Assembly: GCF_002282895.1 (NCBI RefSeq)
Contig: NZ_NRRB01000001.1
Coordinates: 744,001-808,000 of the forward strand
Reading direction: 5' to 3'
Length of the DNA stretch: 64,000 nucleotides
Source: Paraferrimonas haliotis
GTDB lineage: Bacteria > Pseudomonadota > Gammaproteobacteria > Enterobacterales > Shewanellaceae
Shown piece after piece: positions 29,399 through 38,447 of the stretch. Position numbers and translations under genes: made by a program. The first letter of the stretch is position 1. Each line of letters begins with the position of its first letter. Under the pieces are notes generated by a model, which was not told the DNA's origin, searched no databases, and worked only from the letters and a program-made list of their open reading frames with translations.

Positions 29399-30645
29399 TA
29401 GCTTACTCTCCCACGCAAGCTGCTAATTGGGCTGAGCAGCCATTGCAAAAGGCTTTGTTGCTCTAAAATAATGTCGGCTTGAAACAGCATGCCTGAGCGC
29501 AGTGGAAACTCGTTGCCAAAGGCGTTGATGCTTTGTTGCTCGAGTTTGGCTCGCACTCGGTAAACCGGCTCAGATAACGAATACGGCCCCATGCTTTCAT
29601 TTTGCAATAGCAGCGACTGATCCAGCTCTACGATTTCGGTGTCGATGAAGCCGTATTTTTGATAGGGAAAAGCGTCGAGTCTAATCCGCGCTTGTTGGCC
29701 TTTATCAATGAAGCCGGCACTGCGGGTAGGTAATAGCAATTCAGCAATAAGTTCGCTGTCGCTGGGTAAAATGCTCAGTAGCGGTTGATTGCTGGTTCTA
29801 AATTGGCCGGTGTGGCTACGAATGGTGGTAACTCGGCCACTGGCACTGGCAGTAATAGTGCTTTGCAGCTGGGCATGATTGTGCAATAGGCGCTGCTCGA
29901 GCTCTGAGATTTGCTGTTGGTTGTTGGACAGCGTCATGGCTTGGCTAATGGGCAATTGGCGAATATCGCTGCTGAGCTGGCTGATTTGTTGTTCGAGGCT
30001 TAGCTGTTGGCTTTGGTTGTGGCTCAGCTCTTGGCGGATCTGATATAGCTGATCTTGCTGAGCGGTTATCTGGGTTTTAGCAATAAAGCCTTGTTGAGCA
30101 AGCGCTTGATGTTGCTGAAGTTGGCTTTTGTGCAATTGTGCGCGCTGCGCTAGCAGTTGGCCGGTGTGGCGATGGGTTTCTAGCGCTTGGGTGAGCTCTT
30201 GTTTCTGTTGTTGTGCACGCTGAAGCTGTTGGTTGTGCAGTTGGCGTAAATGGGTTCGCTCTTGTTGACGTTGCGCCAATTGTTGTTGCAGCGCTTGGGT
30301 TATTTGCTTGGCTAAGGCGGGATTGCTCGCGGCGGAGGTGTGTAATTGGAGCTTGGCGAGCACTTGGCCTTTTTCTACCAGCTGGCCTTCTGTAACCAGC
30401 AACTCGGTTAGGGTGCCGTTTTGGGGCGGATAGACTTTGATGAGGCCAGCGTTAGGACGCAAATAGCCAAACACGGTTTCTTTTCGGGCGTAATCTTGGC
30501 TGATAACAAATACCGCGATGGCTAGAAAGGTGACAAGGGTGATGGCAATGCTGGTGGTGAGTGCTAGCGGTTGTAGTAAGCAAACTTCGCCTTCTAAGCG
30601 TTGTTGCTGGTGAGTGACCGCTTGCTTTCTGAAAAGTCCATTCAT
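29398..30645 (-). CDS. HlyD-family periplasmic adaptor (membrane fusion protein) of the peptide exporter
   Basis: A 415-residue protein starting FRKQAVTHQQQRLEGEV, as in bacteriocin-exporter adaptors (CvaA/RaxA-like), with one membrane helix at about residues 28-50, a barrel-sandwich start (GYLRPNAGLIKVYPPQNGTLTELLV), a long Gln/Leu-rich coiled coil (about 110-260) and a return barrel ending near the C-terminal helix. It links the ABC exporter to an outer-membrane channel such as TolC, which is not encoded here. I chose ATG 30645 because AGGGAG lies 10 bases upstream and the family begins there, although the frame is open to 30783. Confidence 0.9.
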   Translation of the reverse strand: MNGLFRKQAVTHQQQRLEGEVCLLQPLALTTSIAITLVTFLAIAVFVISQDYARKETVFGYLRPNAGLIKVYPPQNGTLTELLVTEGQLVEKGQVLAKLQLHTSAASNPALAKQITQALQQQLAQRQQERTHLRQLHNQQLQRAQQQKQELTQALETHRHTGQLLAQRAQLHKSQLQQHQALAQQGFIAKTQITAQQDQLYQIRQELSHNQSQQLSLEQQISQLSSDIRQLPISQAMTLSNNQQQISELEQRLLHNHAQLQSTITASASGRVTTIRSHTGQFRTSNQPLLSILPSDSELIAELLLPTRSAGFIDKGQQARIRLDAFPYQKYGFIDTEIVELDQSLLLQNESMGPYSLSEPVYRVRAKLEQQSINAFGNEFPLRSGMLFQADIILEQQSLLQWLLSPISSLRGRVS

Positions 30646-31103
30646 GTTGTTACTACTCCCTGTAGTTTTTTTTGCATCCGTTTTTAGCCTTAGAAAGCCG
30701 CTGAAATTAGCTGCTGCTGTTCGGCATTCCTGTTCCCTACGTGGCACCCTGAGAAAGTTAGAAGTTGATTCTGATTTTGGCAAGTTCCCTTGTAAAATGT
30801 AGGGAATTATTTGGCTTGATTTAGGGCTCGTTTGTTGGCGTTTTACTACTACTTTTTGATAGGTTTATTGCTTAGCTGACGTCTTTATTTTGCGAGTTAT
30901 TTTGGTAACTTTATGAATTTAAATGATTTAAGAATTTTGGTTATAAGGTATTCCTAAAACTTATATTTAAAGTGGTGATTAACGTCAAAAACGAAGAATT
31001 TTTGATTAACTTGGCGTTGAAATGCGTTAACTGTCGTGAGTTTTTCCGTGCAATATGACAAAATAGCCGCCAATTTTGGTAACCACAGAAACGGTGCTTT
31101 GTT
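30646..31103. other. 458-base divergent regulatory region between exporter operon and ettA
   Basis: No gene is supported; the extension of the HlyD frame through 30783 has no family similarity. The area carries a repeated element: TTCCCTAC at 30733-30740, TTCCCT at 30785-30790 and its inverse GTAGGGAA at 30799-30806, the last two forming an inverted repeat. A weak minus-strand promoter candidate (TTGCCA as complement of 30778-30783, 17-base spacer, TAACTT as complement of 30755-30760) lies between them. This could be an operator for the peptide-export operon. The half near ettA is AT-rich, and I see no clear promoter there. Confidence 0.35.
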
Positions 31104-32771
31104 ATGGCGCAATTTGTTTATTCGATGCTAAGGGTTGGGAAGATAGTCCCGCCTAAGCGTCAAATCTTAAAAGATATTTCTCTTAGCTTTTTTCCTGGTG
31201 CGAAGATCGGCGTACTGGGTCTTAACGGTGCTGGTAAGTCGACGCTGCTTAAAATTATGGCAGGGCTTGATACCGAAATTGAAGGTGAAGCGCGCCCTAT
31301 GCCGGGCATTAAAATCGGCTATTTACCGCAGGAGCCGCAGTTAGACGAATCGCAAACCGTGAGAGAAGCAGTAGAAGAGGCCTTAGGCGAGGTGACCCAT
31401 GCGCTGAAACGCTTGGATGAAGTTTACGCCTTGTATGCTGAGGCGGATGCGGATTTTGATGCGCTTGCTAAGGAGCAAGGGCAGCTTGAGGCCATTATTC
31501 AAGCACACGATGGTCATAATATTGAGACTCAGTTGGAGCGAGCAGCCGATGCGTTGCGTCTGCCGGAGTGGGATGCTCAAATTGGCGTACTGTCTGGTGG
31601 TGAGCGTCGTAGGGTGGCTTTGTGTCGCTTGTTGCTTGAAAAGCCGGACATGCTGCTGCTCGATGAGCCAACGAACCACTTGGATGCTGAGTCTGTGAAC
31701 TGGCTTGAACGCTTCTTGGATGATTATCCGGGAACTGTGGTGGCCATTACTCACGACCGCTATTTCTTAGATAACGTTGCTGGCTGGATTTTGGAGCTTG
31801 ACCGCGGTGAAGGCATTCCTTGGGAAGGTAACTACTCGAGCTGGCTGGAGCAAAAGGACGCTCGTTTGGCGCAGGAAGCTTCTTCAGAGAAGGCGCGTCA
31901 GAAATCCATTGAGAAAGAGCTTGAGTGGGTTCGCTCGAATCCTAAGGGTCGACAGGCTAAGTCGAAAGCGCGTATGGCTCGTTTTGAAGAGCTGAACAAT
32001 ACTGACCGTCAAAAGCGTAATGAAACCAATGAGCTGTTCATTCCACCAGGACCGCGTCTTGGCGACAAAGTGGTGGAAGTAAATAACTTAACTAAATCCT
32101 TTGGCGATCGAGTGCTTATTGATGATTTGAGCTTTTCAATACCCAAAGGTGCGATTGTAGGAATTGTTGGCCCTAATGGTGCCGGTAAATCGACGCTGTT
32201 TAAACTGCTGAGCGGCTCGGAGCAGCCGGATAGCGGCTCTATTGAGCTTGGGGATACCGTGCAGCTGGCGTCGGTGGATCAGTTCCGCGATTCGATGGTG
32301 GATAGCAATACCGTATGGCAAGAAATCTCCGAAGGTCAGGATATTTTGCGTATTAATGCAACTGAGATCCCGTCGCGCGCTTATGTTGGCCGTTTTAACT
32401 TCCGCGGTTCGGATCAGCAAAAGATCATCGGCGAGCTGTCGGGCGGTGAGCGCAACCGCGTGCACTTGGCTAAATTGCTTAAAGCGGGCGGCAACATGTT
32501 ATTGCTCGATGAGCCAACCAACGACTTGGATGTGGAAACCTTACGAGCTTTGGAAGAAGCGTTGTTAGAGTTTCCTGGATGTGCCATGGTGATTTCGCAT
32601 GACCGTTGGTTCTTAGATCGCATTGCAACTCACATTTTGGACTATCGCGATGAAGGCCAAGTGAACTTCTTCGAAGGTAACTACAACGAATACACCGCTT
32701 GGTTGAAAGAAACTCAAGGTAAAGAAGCCATCGAGCCGCATCGCTTAAAGTACAAGCGCATGAGCAAGTAA
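31104..32771 (+). CDS. ettA: Energy-dependent translational throttle protein EttA (ABC-F)
   Basis: A 555-residue soluble ABC-F protein with two ATPase domains. The first has Walker A GLNGAGKSTLL and signature LSGGERRRVALCR, the second GPNGAGKSTLF and LSGGERNRVHLAK; Walker B segments are LLLDEPTNHLD and LLLDEPTNDLD. The linker is rich in charged residues (EKELEWVRSNPKGRQAKSKARMARFEEL), as in EttA. It binds the ribosomal E site and gates entry into elongation according to ATP/ADP. The start is an ATG after a long intergenic stretch. A palindromic repeat follows the stop at 32778. Confidence 0.96.
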   Translation: MAQFVYSMLRVGKIVPPKRQILKDISLSFFPGAKIGVLGLNGAGKSTLLKIMAGLDTEIEGEARPMPGIKIGYLPQEPQLDESQTVREAVEEALGEVTHALKRLDEVYALYAEADADFDALAKEQGQLEAIIQAHDGHNIETQLERAADALRLPEWDAQIGVLSGGERRRVALCRLLLEKPDMLLLDEPTNHLDAESVNWLERFLDDYPGTVVAITHDRYFLDNVAGWILELDRGEGIPWEGNYSSWLEQKDARLAQEASSEKARQKSIEKELEWVRSNPKGRQAKSKARMARFEELNNTDRQKRNETNELFIPPGPRLGDKVVEVNNLTKSFGDRVLIDDLSFSIPKGAIVGIVGPNGAGKSTLFKLLSGSEQPDSGSIELGDTVQLASVDQFRDSMVDSNTVWQEISEGQDILRINATEIPSRAYVGRFNFRGSDQQKIIGELSGGERNRVHLAKLLKAGGNMLLLDEPTNDLDVETLRALEEALLEFPGCAMVISHDRWFLDRIATHILDYRDEGQVNFFEGNYNEYTAWLKETQGKEAIEPHRLKYKRMSK

Positions 32772-32829
32772 CAGCTTGGGGACGTACCCTTTTGGCAGTT
32801 TGCCGGAGGGGTACGTCCCTTTTCGCTAG

Positions 32830-32838
32830 TTATCCACA
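32830..32838 (+). promoter_or_regulatory. Perfect DnaA box adjoining a palindromic repeat
   Basis: TTATCCACA, identical to the strong E. coli DnaA box, sits directly against the repeat copy at 32839. The same junction recurs at 32893 and 51636. Confidence 0.55.
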
Positions 32839-32892
32839 GGGGTACGTCCCCATTCGCTCTTTTCGAAAAAAGGGTACGTCCCCAAATGGGAG

Positions 32893-32901
32893 TTATCCAC
32901 A
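32893..32901 (+). promoter_or_regulatory. Perfect DnaA box adjoining a palindromic repeat
   Basis: A second TTATCCACA, one base before the repeat copy at 32903, in the same orientation as the box at 32830. Confidence 0.55.
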
Positions 32902-33015
32902 AGGGTACGTCCCCTAGGTTTTTGCGTTATCGCTAGTGTTAGCTCACAGTTTTCGATAGAATGCGGCCAACCCCTAATCTTCCCAAAACAACTTTAATTG
33001 CGTCAGGAGAGACGA

Positions 33016-34272
33016 ATGCTGAACAAAGCAATGAATATTGCCGATTTCGATCCCGAGTTGCACCAAGCGATTGTTAACGAGACCCGCCGTCAAGAAGAGC
33101 ATATTGAGTTAATTGCTTCAGAGAACTATACCAGCCCTAGAGTGCTAGAGGCTCAAGGTTCTCAGCTGACAAACAAATACGCGGAAGGTTATCCAGGTAA
33201 ACGTTATTACGGTGGTTGTGAGTACGTCGACATTGCTGAGCAATTAGCCATCAGTCGCGCCAATGAACTGTTTGGTTCAGAGTATGCCAACGTACAACCG
33301 CATTCTGGCTCACAGGCAAATGCGGCTGTGTTTATGGCACTGATTTCGCCAGGTGACACGGTTTTAGGTATGAGCCTTGACCATGGTGGGCATCTTACTC
33401 ATGGTTCTCCGGTGAACTTCTCTGGAAAACACTACAACGCCATTCCATATGGTATCGATTCTGAGACCGGAGAATTGGATTACGATGAGATTCTAGCGCT
33501 GGCAAAAGAGCATCAACCAAAAATGATCATTGGTGGTTTTTCAGCTTATTCTGGCGTTGTTGATTGGGCAAAGATGCGTGAAATTGCTGATGCTACCGGC
33601 GCATACTTATTCGTTGATATGGCCCACGTTGCAGGCTTGATTGCAGCGGGTGTGTACCCAAATCCTGTTCCGCATGCTCACGTCGTGACTACAACTACGC
33701 ATAAAACACTCGCGGGTCCTCGTGGTGGATTGATTTTGTCTGCGGAAGGCGATGAGACTTTATATAAAAAGCTAAATTCAGCAGTATTCCCAGGGGGCCA
33801 AGGCGGGCCACTCATGCACGTTATCGCAGCTAAAGCCGTTGCCTTTAAAGAAGCGCTAGAGCCAGAGTTTAAGACCTACCAAGCTCAGGTTGTTAAAAAC
33901 GCTCAAGCGATGGCAGCTACCTTTATCGAACGAGGATTCAATGTGGTCTCCGGTGGCACTCACAACCATCTATTCCTGCTGGATCTTATTGATAAGGACA
34001 TCACTGGTAAAGACGCGGATGCAGCTCTTGGTGCGGCTAACATAACGGTTAACAAGAACTCAGTTCCTAACGATCCGCGCTCGCCGTTTGTTACTTCGGG
34101 TTTGCGCATCGGCTCACCAGCAATTACACGCAGAGGCTTTAGCGAAGCGGAAGCTAAGCTGCTTACCAATTGGATTTGCGACATTCTAGAGAGTATGGGT
34201 GACCAAGCGGTCATCGAAAAAGTGAAAGGGCAAGTGGTCGAGCTTTGTGGCCGCTTCCCCGTTTACGCATAA
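33016..34272 (+). CDS. glyA: Serine hydroxymethyltransferase
   Basis: A 418-residue PLP enzyme, the standard length. It has [33 protein letters not shown], the lysine motif [15 protein letters not shown] (PLP-lysine in HKT) and [17 protein letters not shown]. It interconverts serine and glycine with tetrahydrofolate, the main source of one-carbon units. ATG 33016 is chosen: AGGAGA lies 5 bases upstream and the family begins [15 protein letters not shown]. The frame is open to 32998 without support. It precedes nrdR and the riboflavin cluster, as in many gammaproteobacteria. Confidence 0.98.
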   Translation: MLNKAMNIADFDPELHQAIVNETRRQEEHIELIASENYTSPRVLEAQGSQLTNKYAEGYPGKRYYGGCEYVDIAEQLAISRANELFGSEYANVQPHSGSQANAAVFMALISPGDTVLGMSLDHGGHLTHGSPVNFSGKHYNAIPYGIDSETGELDYDEILALAKEHQPKMIIGGFSAYSGVVDWAKMREIADATGAYLFVDMAHVAGLIAAGVYPNPVPHAHVVTTTTHKTLAGPRGGLILSAEGDETLYKKLNSAVFPGGQGGPLMHVIAAKAVAFKEALEPEFKTYQAQVVKNAQAMAATFIERGFNVVSGGTHNHLFLLDLIDKDITGKDADAALGAANITVNKNSVPNDPRSPFVTSGLRIGSPAITRRGFSEAEAKLLTNWICDILESMGDQAVIEKVKGQVVELCGRFPVYA

Positions 34273-34301
34273 AAGCTCCTCTGCGCAACTAAACGCTAAA
34301 A

Positions 34302-34428
34302 GGGACGTACCCCAGCGCCTTTGGGGACGTACCCCTATAGCCGAAGGTAGAAAAGGGTACGTCCCCAATAGCCAAACAGCTAAAAGGGTACGTCCCCAAT
34401 AGACAAACAGCTAAGAGGGTACGTCCCC
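34302..34428. repeat. Five palindromic-repeat copies between glyA and nrdR, three in a 31-base tandem array
   Basis: Copies at 34302-34313 and 34323-34335 (GGGACGTACCCC type) are followed by three of the opposite orientation at 34355-34366, 34386-34397 and 34417-34428. The last three have an exact 31-base period, with near-identical spacers around CAATAGCCAAACAGCTAA. The array fills the gap between glyA and nrdR and ends about 20 bases before the nrdR start. Confidence 0.85.
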
Positions 34429-34450
34429 GAGTTTAGAGGTTTAGGTAGTT

Positions 34451-34903
34451 ATGCATTGTCCTTTTTGTGCTGCTAACGATACGAAAGTCATCGATTCGCG
34501 ATTGGTTGCTGATGGCCACCAAGTGCGTAGAAGGCGCAGTTGTAATGTTTGCAGCGAGCGCTTCACCACGTTTGAAACTGCGGAGCTTGTGATGCCGCGC
34601 ATCATTAAACACGACGGTTCGCGCCAGCCATTCGATGAAGATAAACTTAGAAATGGCATTCAACGTGCTGTTGAAAAGCGCCCTGTCTCCATGGAGCAAA
34701 TTGAAAAAAGCATTAGCCGCATCAAGTCGGAACTGCGTGCTACCGGCGAGCGAGAAGTGGACAGCTCCATGGTAGGCAACTTGGTTATGGATCAGCTCAA
34801 GGAGTTGGACAAAGTCGCTTACATTCGCTTCGCCAGTGTTTATCGAGCTTTTGAAGACGTCAGTCAGTTCGGCGAGGTCATCGCCAGCTTGGAAAAGATT
34901 TGA
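34451..34903 (+). CDS. nrdR: Transcriptional repressor NrdR
   Basis: A 150-residue protein of exact family length. The N-terminal zinc ribbon has CPFC and CNVC pairs (residues 3-34) around [15 protein letters not shown]; the ATP-cone domain (about 45-140) begins [21 protein letters not shown]. NrdR binds NrdR boxes and represses ribonucleotide reductase genes according to dATP/ATP. It sits between glyA and ribD, a conserved location. The palindromic-repeat array immediately upstream may affect its expression. Confidence 0.97.
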   Translation: MHCPFCAANDTKVIDSRLVADGHQVRRRRSCNVCSERFTTFETAELVMPRIIKHDGSRQPFDEDKLRNGIQRAVEKRPVSMEQIEKSISRIKSELRATGEREVDSSMVGNLVMDQLKELDKVAYIRFASVYRAFEDVSQFGEVIASLEKI

Positions 34904-34941
34904 TAGCGCCATTGTCTCGACGCGTTAATGAGATCGCTTAA

Positions 34942-36075
34942 ATGACTCAAGATCTTGCTACACCCCATGTTTCTTCTGTAGATATCGAAATGATGCAGCG
35001 CGCTATTCGTTTGGCGCGCAAGGGCCGTTATTCCACTCGTCCCAACCCCAAAGTCGGCTGTGTCATTGTTGCTAATGGACACGTGGTAGGAGAGGGCTAC
35101 CATATCAAAGCGGGCGGTCCTCATGCCGAAGTTCACGCGCTAGCGCAAGCGGCCGATAAGGCGCAAGGCGCCTGTGCTTACGTAACCTTAGAGCCTTGCA
35201 GTCACTTTGGTCGCACTCCGCCATGCGCGCAAGCGTTAATCGACGCCAAGGTGAGCAAAGTGGTGGTGGCGATGGTGGATCCCAACCCACAAGTCGCCGG
35301 CAAGGGCATCGCTATGCTTCAGCAAGCGGGCATTGAGGTCGTCACCGGAGTCTTGCAAACCCAAGCTCGGGCGCTCAATCCAGGCTTTTTCAAGCGCATG
35401 GAAACCGGGCTTCCTTATGTACGGGTTAAGCTCGCCGCTACCCTAGACGGTAAAACCGCGCTGGCCAATGGCGAATCTAAGTGGATAACCGGCCCGCAAG
35501 CGCGCACAGATGTGCAGGATTGGCGCGCTTTAAGCTGCGCCGTGATTACCGGGCGAGGCACGGTACAGCGTGACAACCCTTCGCTCACCGTTCGACCGCA
35601 GCAATGGGCTGCCTATGGCCGCGACCTGCAGCAGCTCAGCCAGTTACAAGCGCCATTGAGAGTAGTGCTCGACAGGCAAGCCAAGCTCACTCCGAGCATT
35701 CAGATGGCTCAGGATAAGCAGCCGTTGTTGCTGGTATCACAGCAAGATTATCGCTGCCAATGGCCCGACTGGGTCAAAACTGAACAATTAAGCCAATCGG
35801 ATCCTGATGACCTTAAGCAGCTGCTAGAATTACTGGCTAAGCAAGGCATTAACGAAGTGCTTGTGGAAGCTGGCGCTACCCTTGCAGGGGCATTTGTTCA
35901 ACAGCAGCTGGTGGATGAATTGATTTTATATCAAGCGCCTAAATTGATAGGCAATGACGGTCGAGACTTGCTAAAACATGATGCGCTTAGCAGAATGGAA
36001 CAAGTGTCATTGTTAACATGCATCGAATCCCGTCAATTTGGCGTGGATACCCGCTTAATATTGAAACGAGACTAA
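34942..36075 (+). CDS. ribD: Bifunctional riboflavin-specific deaminase/reductase
   Basis: A 377-residue two-domain enzyme. Deaminase domain (about 15-150) with zinc ligands in HAEVHALAQA and LEPCSHFGRTPPCAQAL; reductase domain (about 160-375) starting YVRVKLAATLDGKTALANGESKWITG, with LVEAGATLAGAF near the end. It deaminates and reduces the first pyrimidine intermediate of riboflavin synthesis. It lies 38 bases after nrdR. Its stop overlaps the start of ribE (TAATG), so the two are translationally coupled. Confidence 0.97.
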   Translation: MTQDLATPHVSSVDIEMMQRAIRLARKGRYSTRPNPKVGCVIVANGHVVGEGYHIKAGGPHAEVHALAQAADKAQGACAYVTLEPCSHFGRTPPCAQALIDAKVSKVVVAMVDPNPQVAGKGIAMLQQAGIEVVTGVLQTQARALNPGFFKRMETGLPYVRVKLAATLDGKTALANGESKWITGPQARTDVQDWRALSCAVITGRGTVQRDNPSLTVRPQQWAAYGRDLQQLSQLQAPLRVVLDRQAKLTPSIQMAQDKQPLLLVSQQDYRCQWPDWVKTEQLSQSDPDDLKQLLELLAKQGINEVLVEAGATLAGAFVQQQLVDELILYQAPKLIGNDGRDLLKHDALSRMEQVSLLTCIESRQFGVDTRLILKRD

Positions 36076-36728
36076 TGTTTACAGGAATCATTGAGGCCAC
36101 AGGCACGATTTGTCAAATCCAGCGTCACCAACAAGGGCTGGCGCTACAAGTGAACAGCGGCAAACTACCTCTCGAAGGCACCCAGCTTGGCGACTCCATC
36201 GCCACCAATGGCGTTTGCCTAACCGTTACCCAATTGCACCCTCAAGGCTTTAGCGCGTATGTCTCCGCTGAAACCGTGAAACTCACCGGATTCAGTGATT
36301 ACCAAATTGGCCAACGAGTAAATCTAGAGCGGGCGGTCACCCCAAACACCCGCTTAGGGGGGCACATGGTCTCGGGTCATGTGGACGGTAAAGCGACCTG
36401 CATTGAGCGCAACCAAGTTGGTGACGCCATCGAGTTTTGGATTCAACCACCGGCGGCATTAGCACGCTACATACCCTATAAAGGCTCGGTTACCGTAGAC
36501 GGTGTTAGTCTCACGGTTAACGAATTAAAAGCCGGTAGCTTTAGACTGACCATTGTCCCTCATACGGCACTCGAAACCACCTTAGAGCACCTGCAAGTTA
36601 ATGATGAACTGAATTTAGAAGTGGATTTAATTGCTCGCTACTTAGAGCAGCTGATGAGCGCACAGCAGCCGACTCAGCCCCAAGGATTATCACTTGACGC
36701 GTTGGCCAAAGCAGGCTTCACCCGTTAA
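36075..36728 (+). CDS. ribE: Riboflavin synthase alpha chain
   Basis: A 217-residue protein with two lumazine-binding repeats: FTGIIEATGTICQ, NGVCLTVTQL and GHMVSGHVDGKATC in the first, YKGSVTVDGVSLTVNEL in the second. It dismutates two 6,7-dimethyl-8-ribityllumazine molecules to riboflavin. The start at 36075 is fixed by the MFTGII motif and the overlap with the ribD stop; the frame is open further upstream within ribD but without family similarity. Confidence 0.97.
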   Translation: MFTGIIEATGTICQIQRHQQGLALQVNSGKLPLEGTQLGDSIATNGVCLTVTQLHPQGFSAYVSAETVKLTGFSDYQIGQRVNLERAVTPNTRLGGHMVSGHVDGKATCIERNQVGDAIEFWIQPPAALARYIPYKGSVTVDGVSLTVNELKAGSFRLTIVPHTALETTLEHLQVNDELNLEVDLIARYLEQLMSAQQPTQPQGLSLDALAKAGFTR

Positions 36729-36759
36729 CTCAAATTACCCAAGATGTTAAGGATGCCCC

Positions 36760-37863
36760 ATGGCACTGAATAATATTGAAGAACTGATCCAAGACATGGC
36801 CGCTGGCAAGATGGTCATCTTGATGGACGATGAAGATCGAGAGAATGAAGGCGATTTGATTCTAGCCGCCGATAAAGTGACTCCGGAAGCGATTAACTTT
36901 ATGGCGAAATACGGACGCGGTCTAATTTGCTTAACGTTAACTCGTGAGCGCTGTGAACAATTGAGTTTGCCACTGATGGTGACCAACAATAATGCTCAAT
37001 ACTCAACCAACTTCACCGTATCGATTGAAGCTGCACAAGGCGTAACCACGGGTATTTCAGCGCAGGACAGAGCCCGCACCGTTGAAGCGGCAGTTGCCAA
37101 AAATGCAGTGGCGGCGGATTTGGTCCAGCCGGGACACATTTTCCCACTTATGGCGCAAGAAGGCGGGGTACTGGTTCGTGCAGGGCACACCGAAGCGGGT
37201 TGCGACTTAGCGCGTTTAGCGGGTCACCAACCGGCCAGTGTTATTGTTGAGATTCTAAAGGAAGACGGCACCATGGCGCGTCGTCCCGACTTGGAGATCT
37301 TTGCCAAAGAACACGACATTAAAATTGGCACCATTGCCGACTTAATTGAATATCGCAATCACAAAGAAACCACTGTGGTTAAAGAAGCTCAGTGCAAAAT
37401 GCCAACACGCTATGGCGAGTTTGAGCTCATTACATACCGCGATACCATCGACAACCAATTGCACTACGTGATGCAAAAAGGCGAACTTGGCGATAATCCT
37501 CTGGTGCGAGTGCACTTGCAAAACACCTTCAATGATTTGCTCTATTCGGAGCGCGACCAGTCTCGCAGTTGGCCGTTAGACAAAGCGCTGGCACGCATTG
37601 GCGATGAAGGTGGATTATTGGTCATCTTAGGTAATGAAGAACGCTCCGAGCAGTTGCTTGAGAAGCTGAAAGCCTTTGAAGCTCAAGACCGCGGTGAGGC
37701 CCAAATCCCAGCGAAGTGGCAAGGCACTAGCCGTACCGTTGGTATTGGCTCACAAATCTTGGCGGATTTGGGTGTTTCTAATATGCGTTTACTCAGCTCC
37801 CCTAAGGTATATCACGCCTTGTCTGGCTTCGGTCTTGAAGTGACTGAATACGTCGAAGAGTAA
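36760..37863 (+). CDS. ribB: 3,4-dihydroxy-2-butanone 4-phosphate synthase with degenerate GTP cyclohydrolase II domain
   Basis: A 367-residue protein. Residues 1-200 are an intact DHBP synthase: [41 protein letters not shown] and [11 protein letters not shown] are the active-site motifs. Residues 205-367 resemble GTP cyclohydrolase II, but the zinc-binding segment that normally reads CLTGD...RCDC is replaced by [19 protein letters not shown], with no cysteines. So this enzyme probably makes only dihydroxybutanone phosphate, and GTP cyclohydrolase II must be encoded elsewhere. It is often annotated ribBA; I use ribB for this reason. No FMN riboswitch is visible upstream. Confidence 0.93.
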   Translation: MALNNIEELIQDMAAGKMVILMDDEDRENEGDLILAADKVTPEAINFMAKYGRGLICLTLTRERCEQLSLPLMVTNNNAQYSTNFTVSIEAAQGVTTGISAQDRARTVEAAVAKNAVAADLVQPGHIFPLMAQEGGVLVRAGHTEAGCDLARLAGHQPASVIVEILKEDGTMARRPDLEIFAKEHDIKIGTIADLIEYRNHKETTVVKEAQCKMPTRYGEFELITYRDTIDNQLHYVMQKGELGDNPLVRVHLQNTFNDLLYSERDQSRSWPLDKALARIGDEGGLLVILGNEERSEQLLEKLKAFEAQDRGEAQIPAKWQGTSRTVGIGSQILADLGVSNMRLLSSPKVYHALSGFGLEVTEYVEE

Positions 37864-37968
37864 GCTAAATAAATTTACGCAGGGCGCTTAGATTTTTGCT
37901 ATCATAGCGCCGCATTGACTTGGAATGGCTTGTTGTGTTTCAACAAGTCCACCAACAAAGGACATACA

Positions 37969-38445
37969 ATGAAAGTTATTGAAGGCAATATTGCCGCAAA
38001 AGACGCGAAAGTCGCGATTGTAATTTCCCGCTTTAACAGCTTTATCGTTGAAAGCTTGTTAGAAGGCGCTAAAGATACCTTGGTACGTTTTGGCGATATG
38101 AGCGAAGAAAACATCACCGTTGTCCGTGTTCCTGGCGCTTTCGAATTGCCACTAGCAGCACGCCGTGTGGCGGCATCGGGTAAGTACGACGCCATTATCG
38201 CATTGGGTGCGGTCATTCGTGGCGGTACGCCTCACTTCGATTTCGTTGCTGGAGAATGTAACAAAGGACTGGCGCAAGTCATGTTGGAGTTTGATACTCC
38301 TGTTTCATTCGGTGTACTGACCACCGATACCATAGAACAAGCCGTTGAGCGCGCTGGCACCAAAGCCGGTAATAAAGGTGGCGAAGCTGCCCTTGGCGCA
38401 CTAGAAATGATCAACGTGCTACAGAATTTGGAAGAGCAACTGTAA
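37969..38445 (+). CDS. ribH: 6,7-dimethyl-8-ribityllumazine synthase
   Basis: A 158-residue protein. Family motifs are [51 protein letters not shown] with the catalytic histidine, and [17 protein letters not shown]. It condenses the ribityl pyrimidine with dihydroxybutanone phosphate and assembles as a capsid-like oligomer. ATG 37969 is chosen for its AAAGGA ribosome binding site; the frame is open to 37915 without support. It is followed at once by nusB. Confidence 0.97.
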   Translation: MKVIEGNIAAKDAKVAIVISRFNSFIVESLLEGAKDTLVRFGDMSEENITVVRVPGAFELPLAARRVAASGKYDAIIALGAVIRGGTPHFDFVAGECNKGLAQVMLEFDTPVSFGVLTTDTIEQAVERAGTKAGNKGGEAALGALEMINVLQNLEEQL

Positions 38446-38447
38446 TT

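Larger units (their letters stand above)
32778..32914. repeat. Five copies of a GTAC-centred palindromic repeat between ettA and glyA
   Basis: Copies with core GGGACGTACCC (or its complement GGGTACGTCCC) lie at 32778-32789 (one orientation) and at 32808-32819, 32839-32851, 32872-32883 and 32903-32914 (opposite orientation). The first and second form a long stem separated by a small inner hairpin and ending in CCCTTTT, which might terminate ettA transcripts. The arrangement looks like REP/RAYT-type extragenic palindromes; the same element occurs near glyA-nrdR and eno-ftsB. Confidence 0.85.

Noticed and set aside
29400..30600. Opposite-strand open frames across the HlyD gene and many other long genes
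   Set aside because: They are shadows of strongly coding frames, with no ribosome binding sites or family similarity.
30646..30783. Longer HlyD start giving 461 residues
   Set aside because: The added residues resemble nothing in the family, the start would be TTG without a ribosome binding site, and the ATG at 30645 has AGGGAG and the family-typical first residues.
34355..34428. Three evenly spaced repeats that could be taken for a short CRISPR array
   Set aside because: Only three units; the spacers are nearly identical instead of unique; the same repeat occurs singly in two other gaps; no cas genes.
36729..36759. FMN riboswitch before ribB
   Set aside because: The gap to ribE is only 31 bases, too short for an RFN element, and the gaps around ribH do not show one either.
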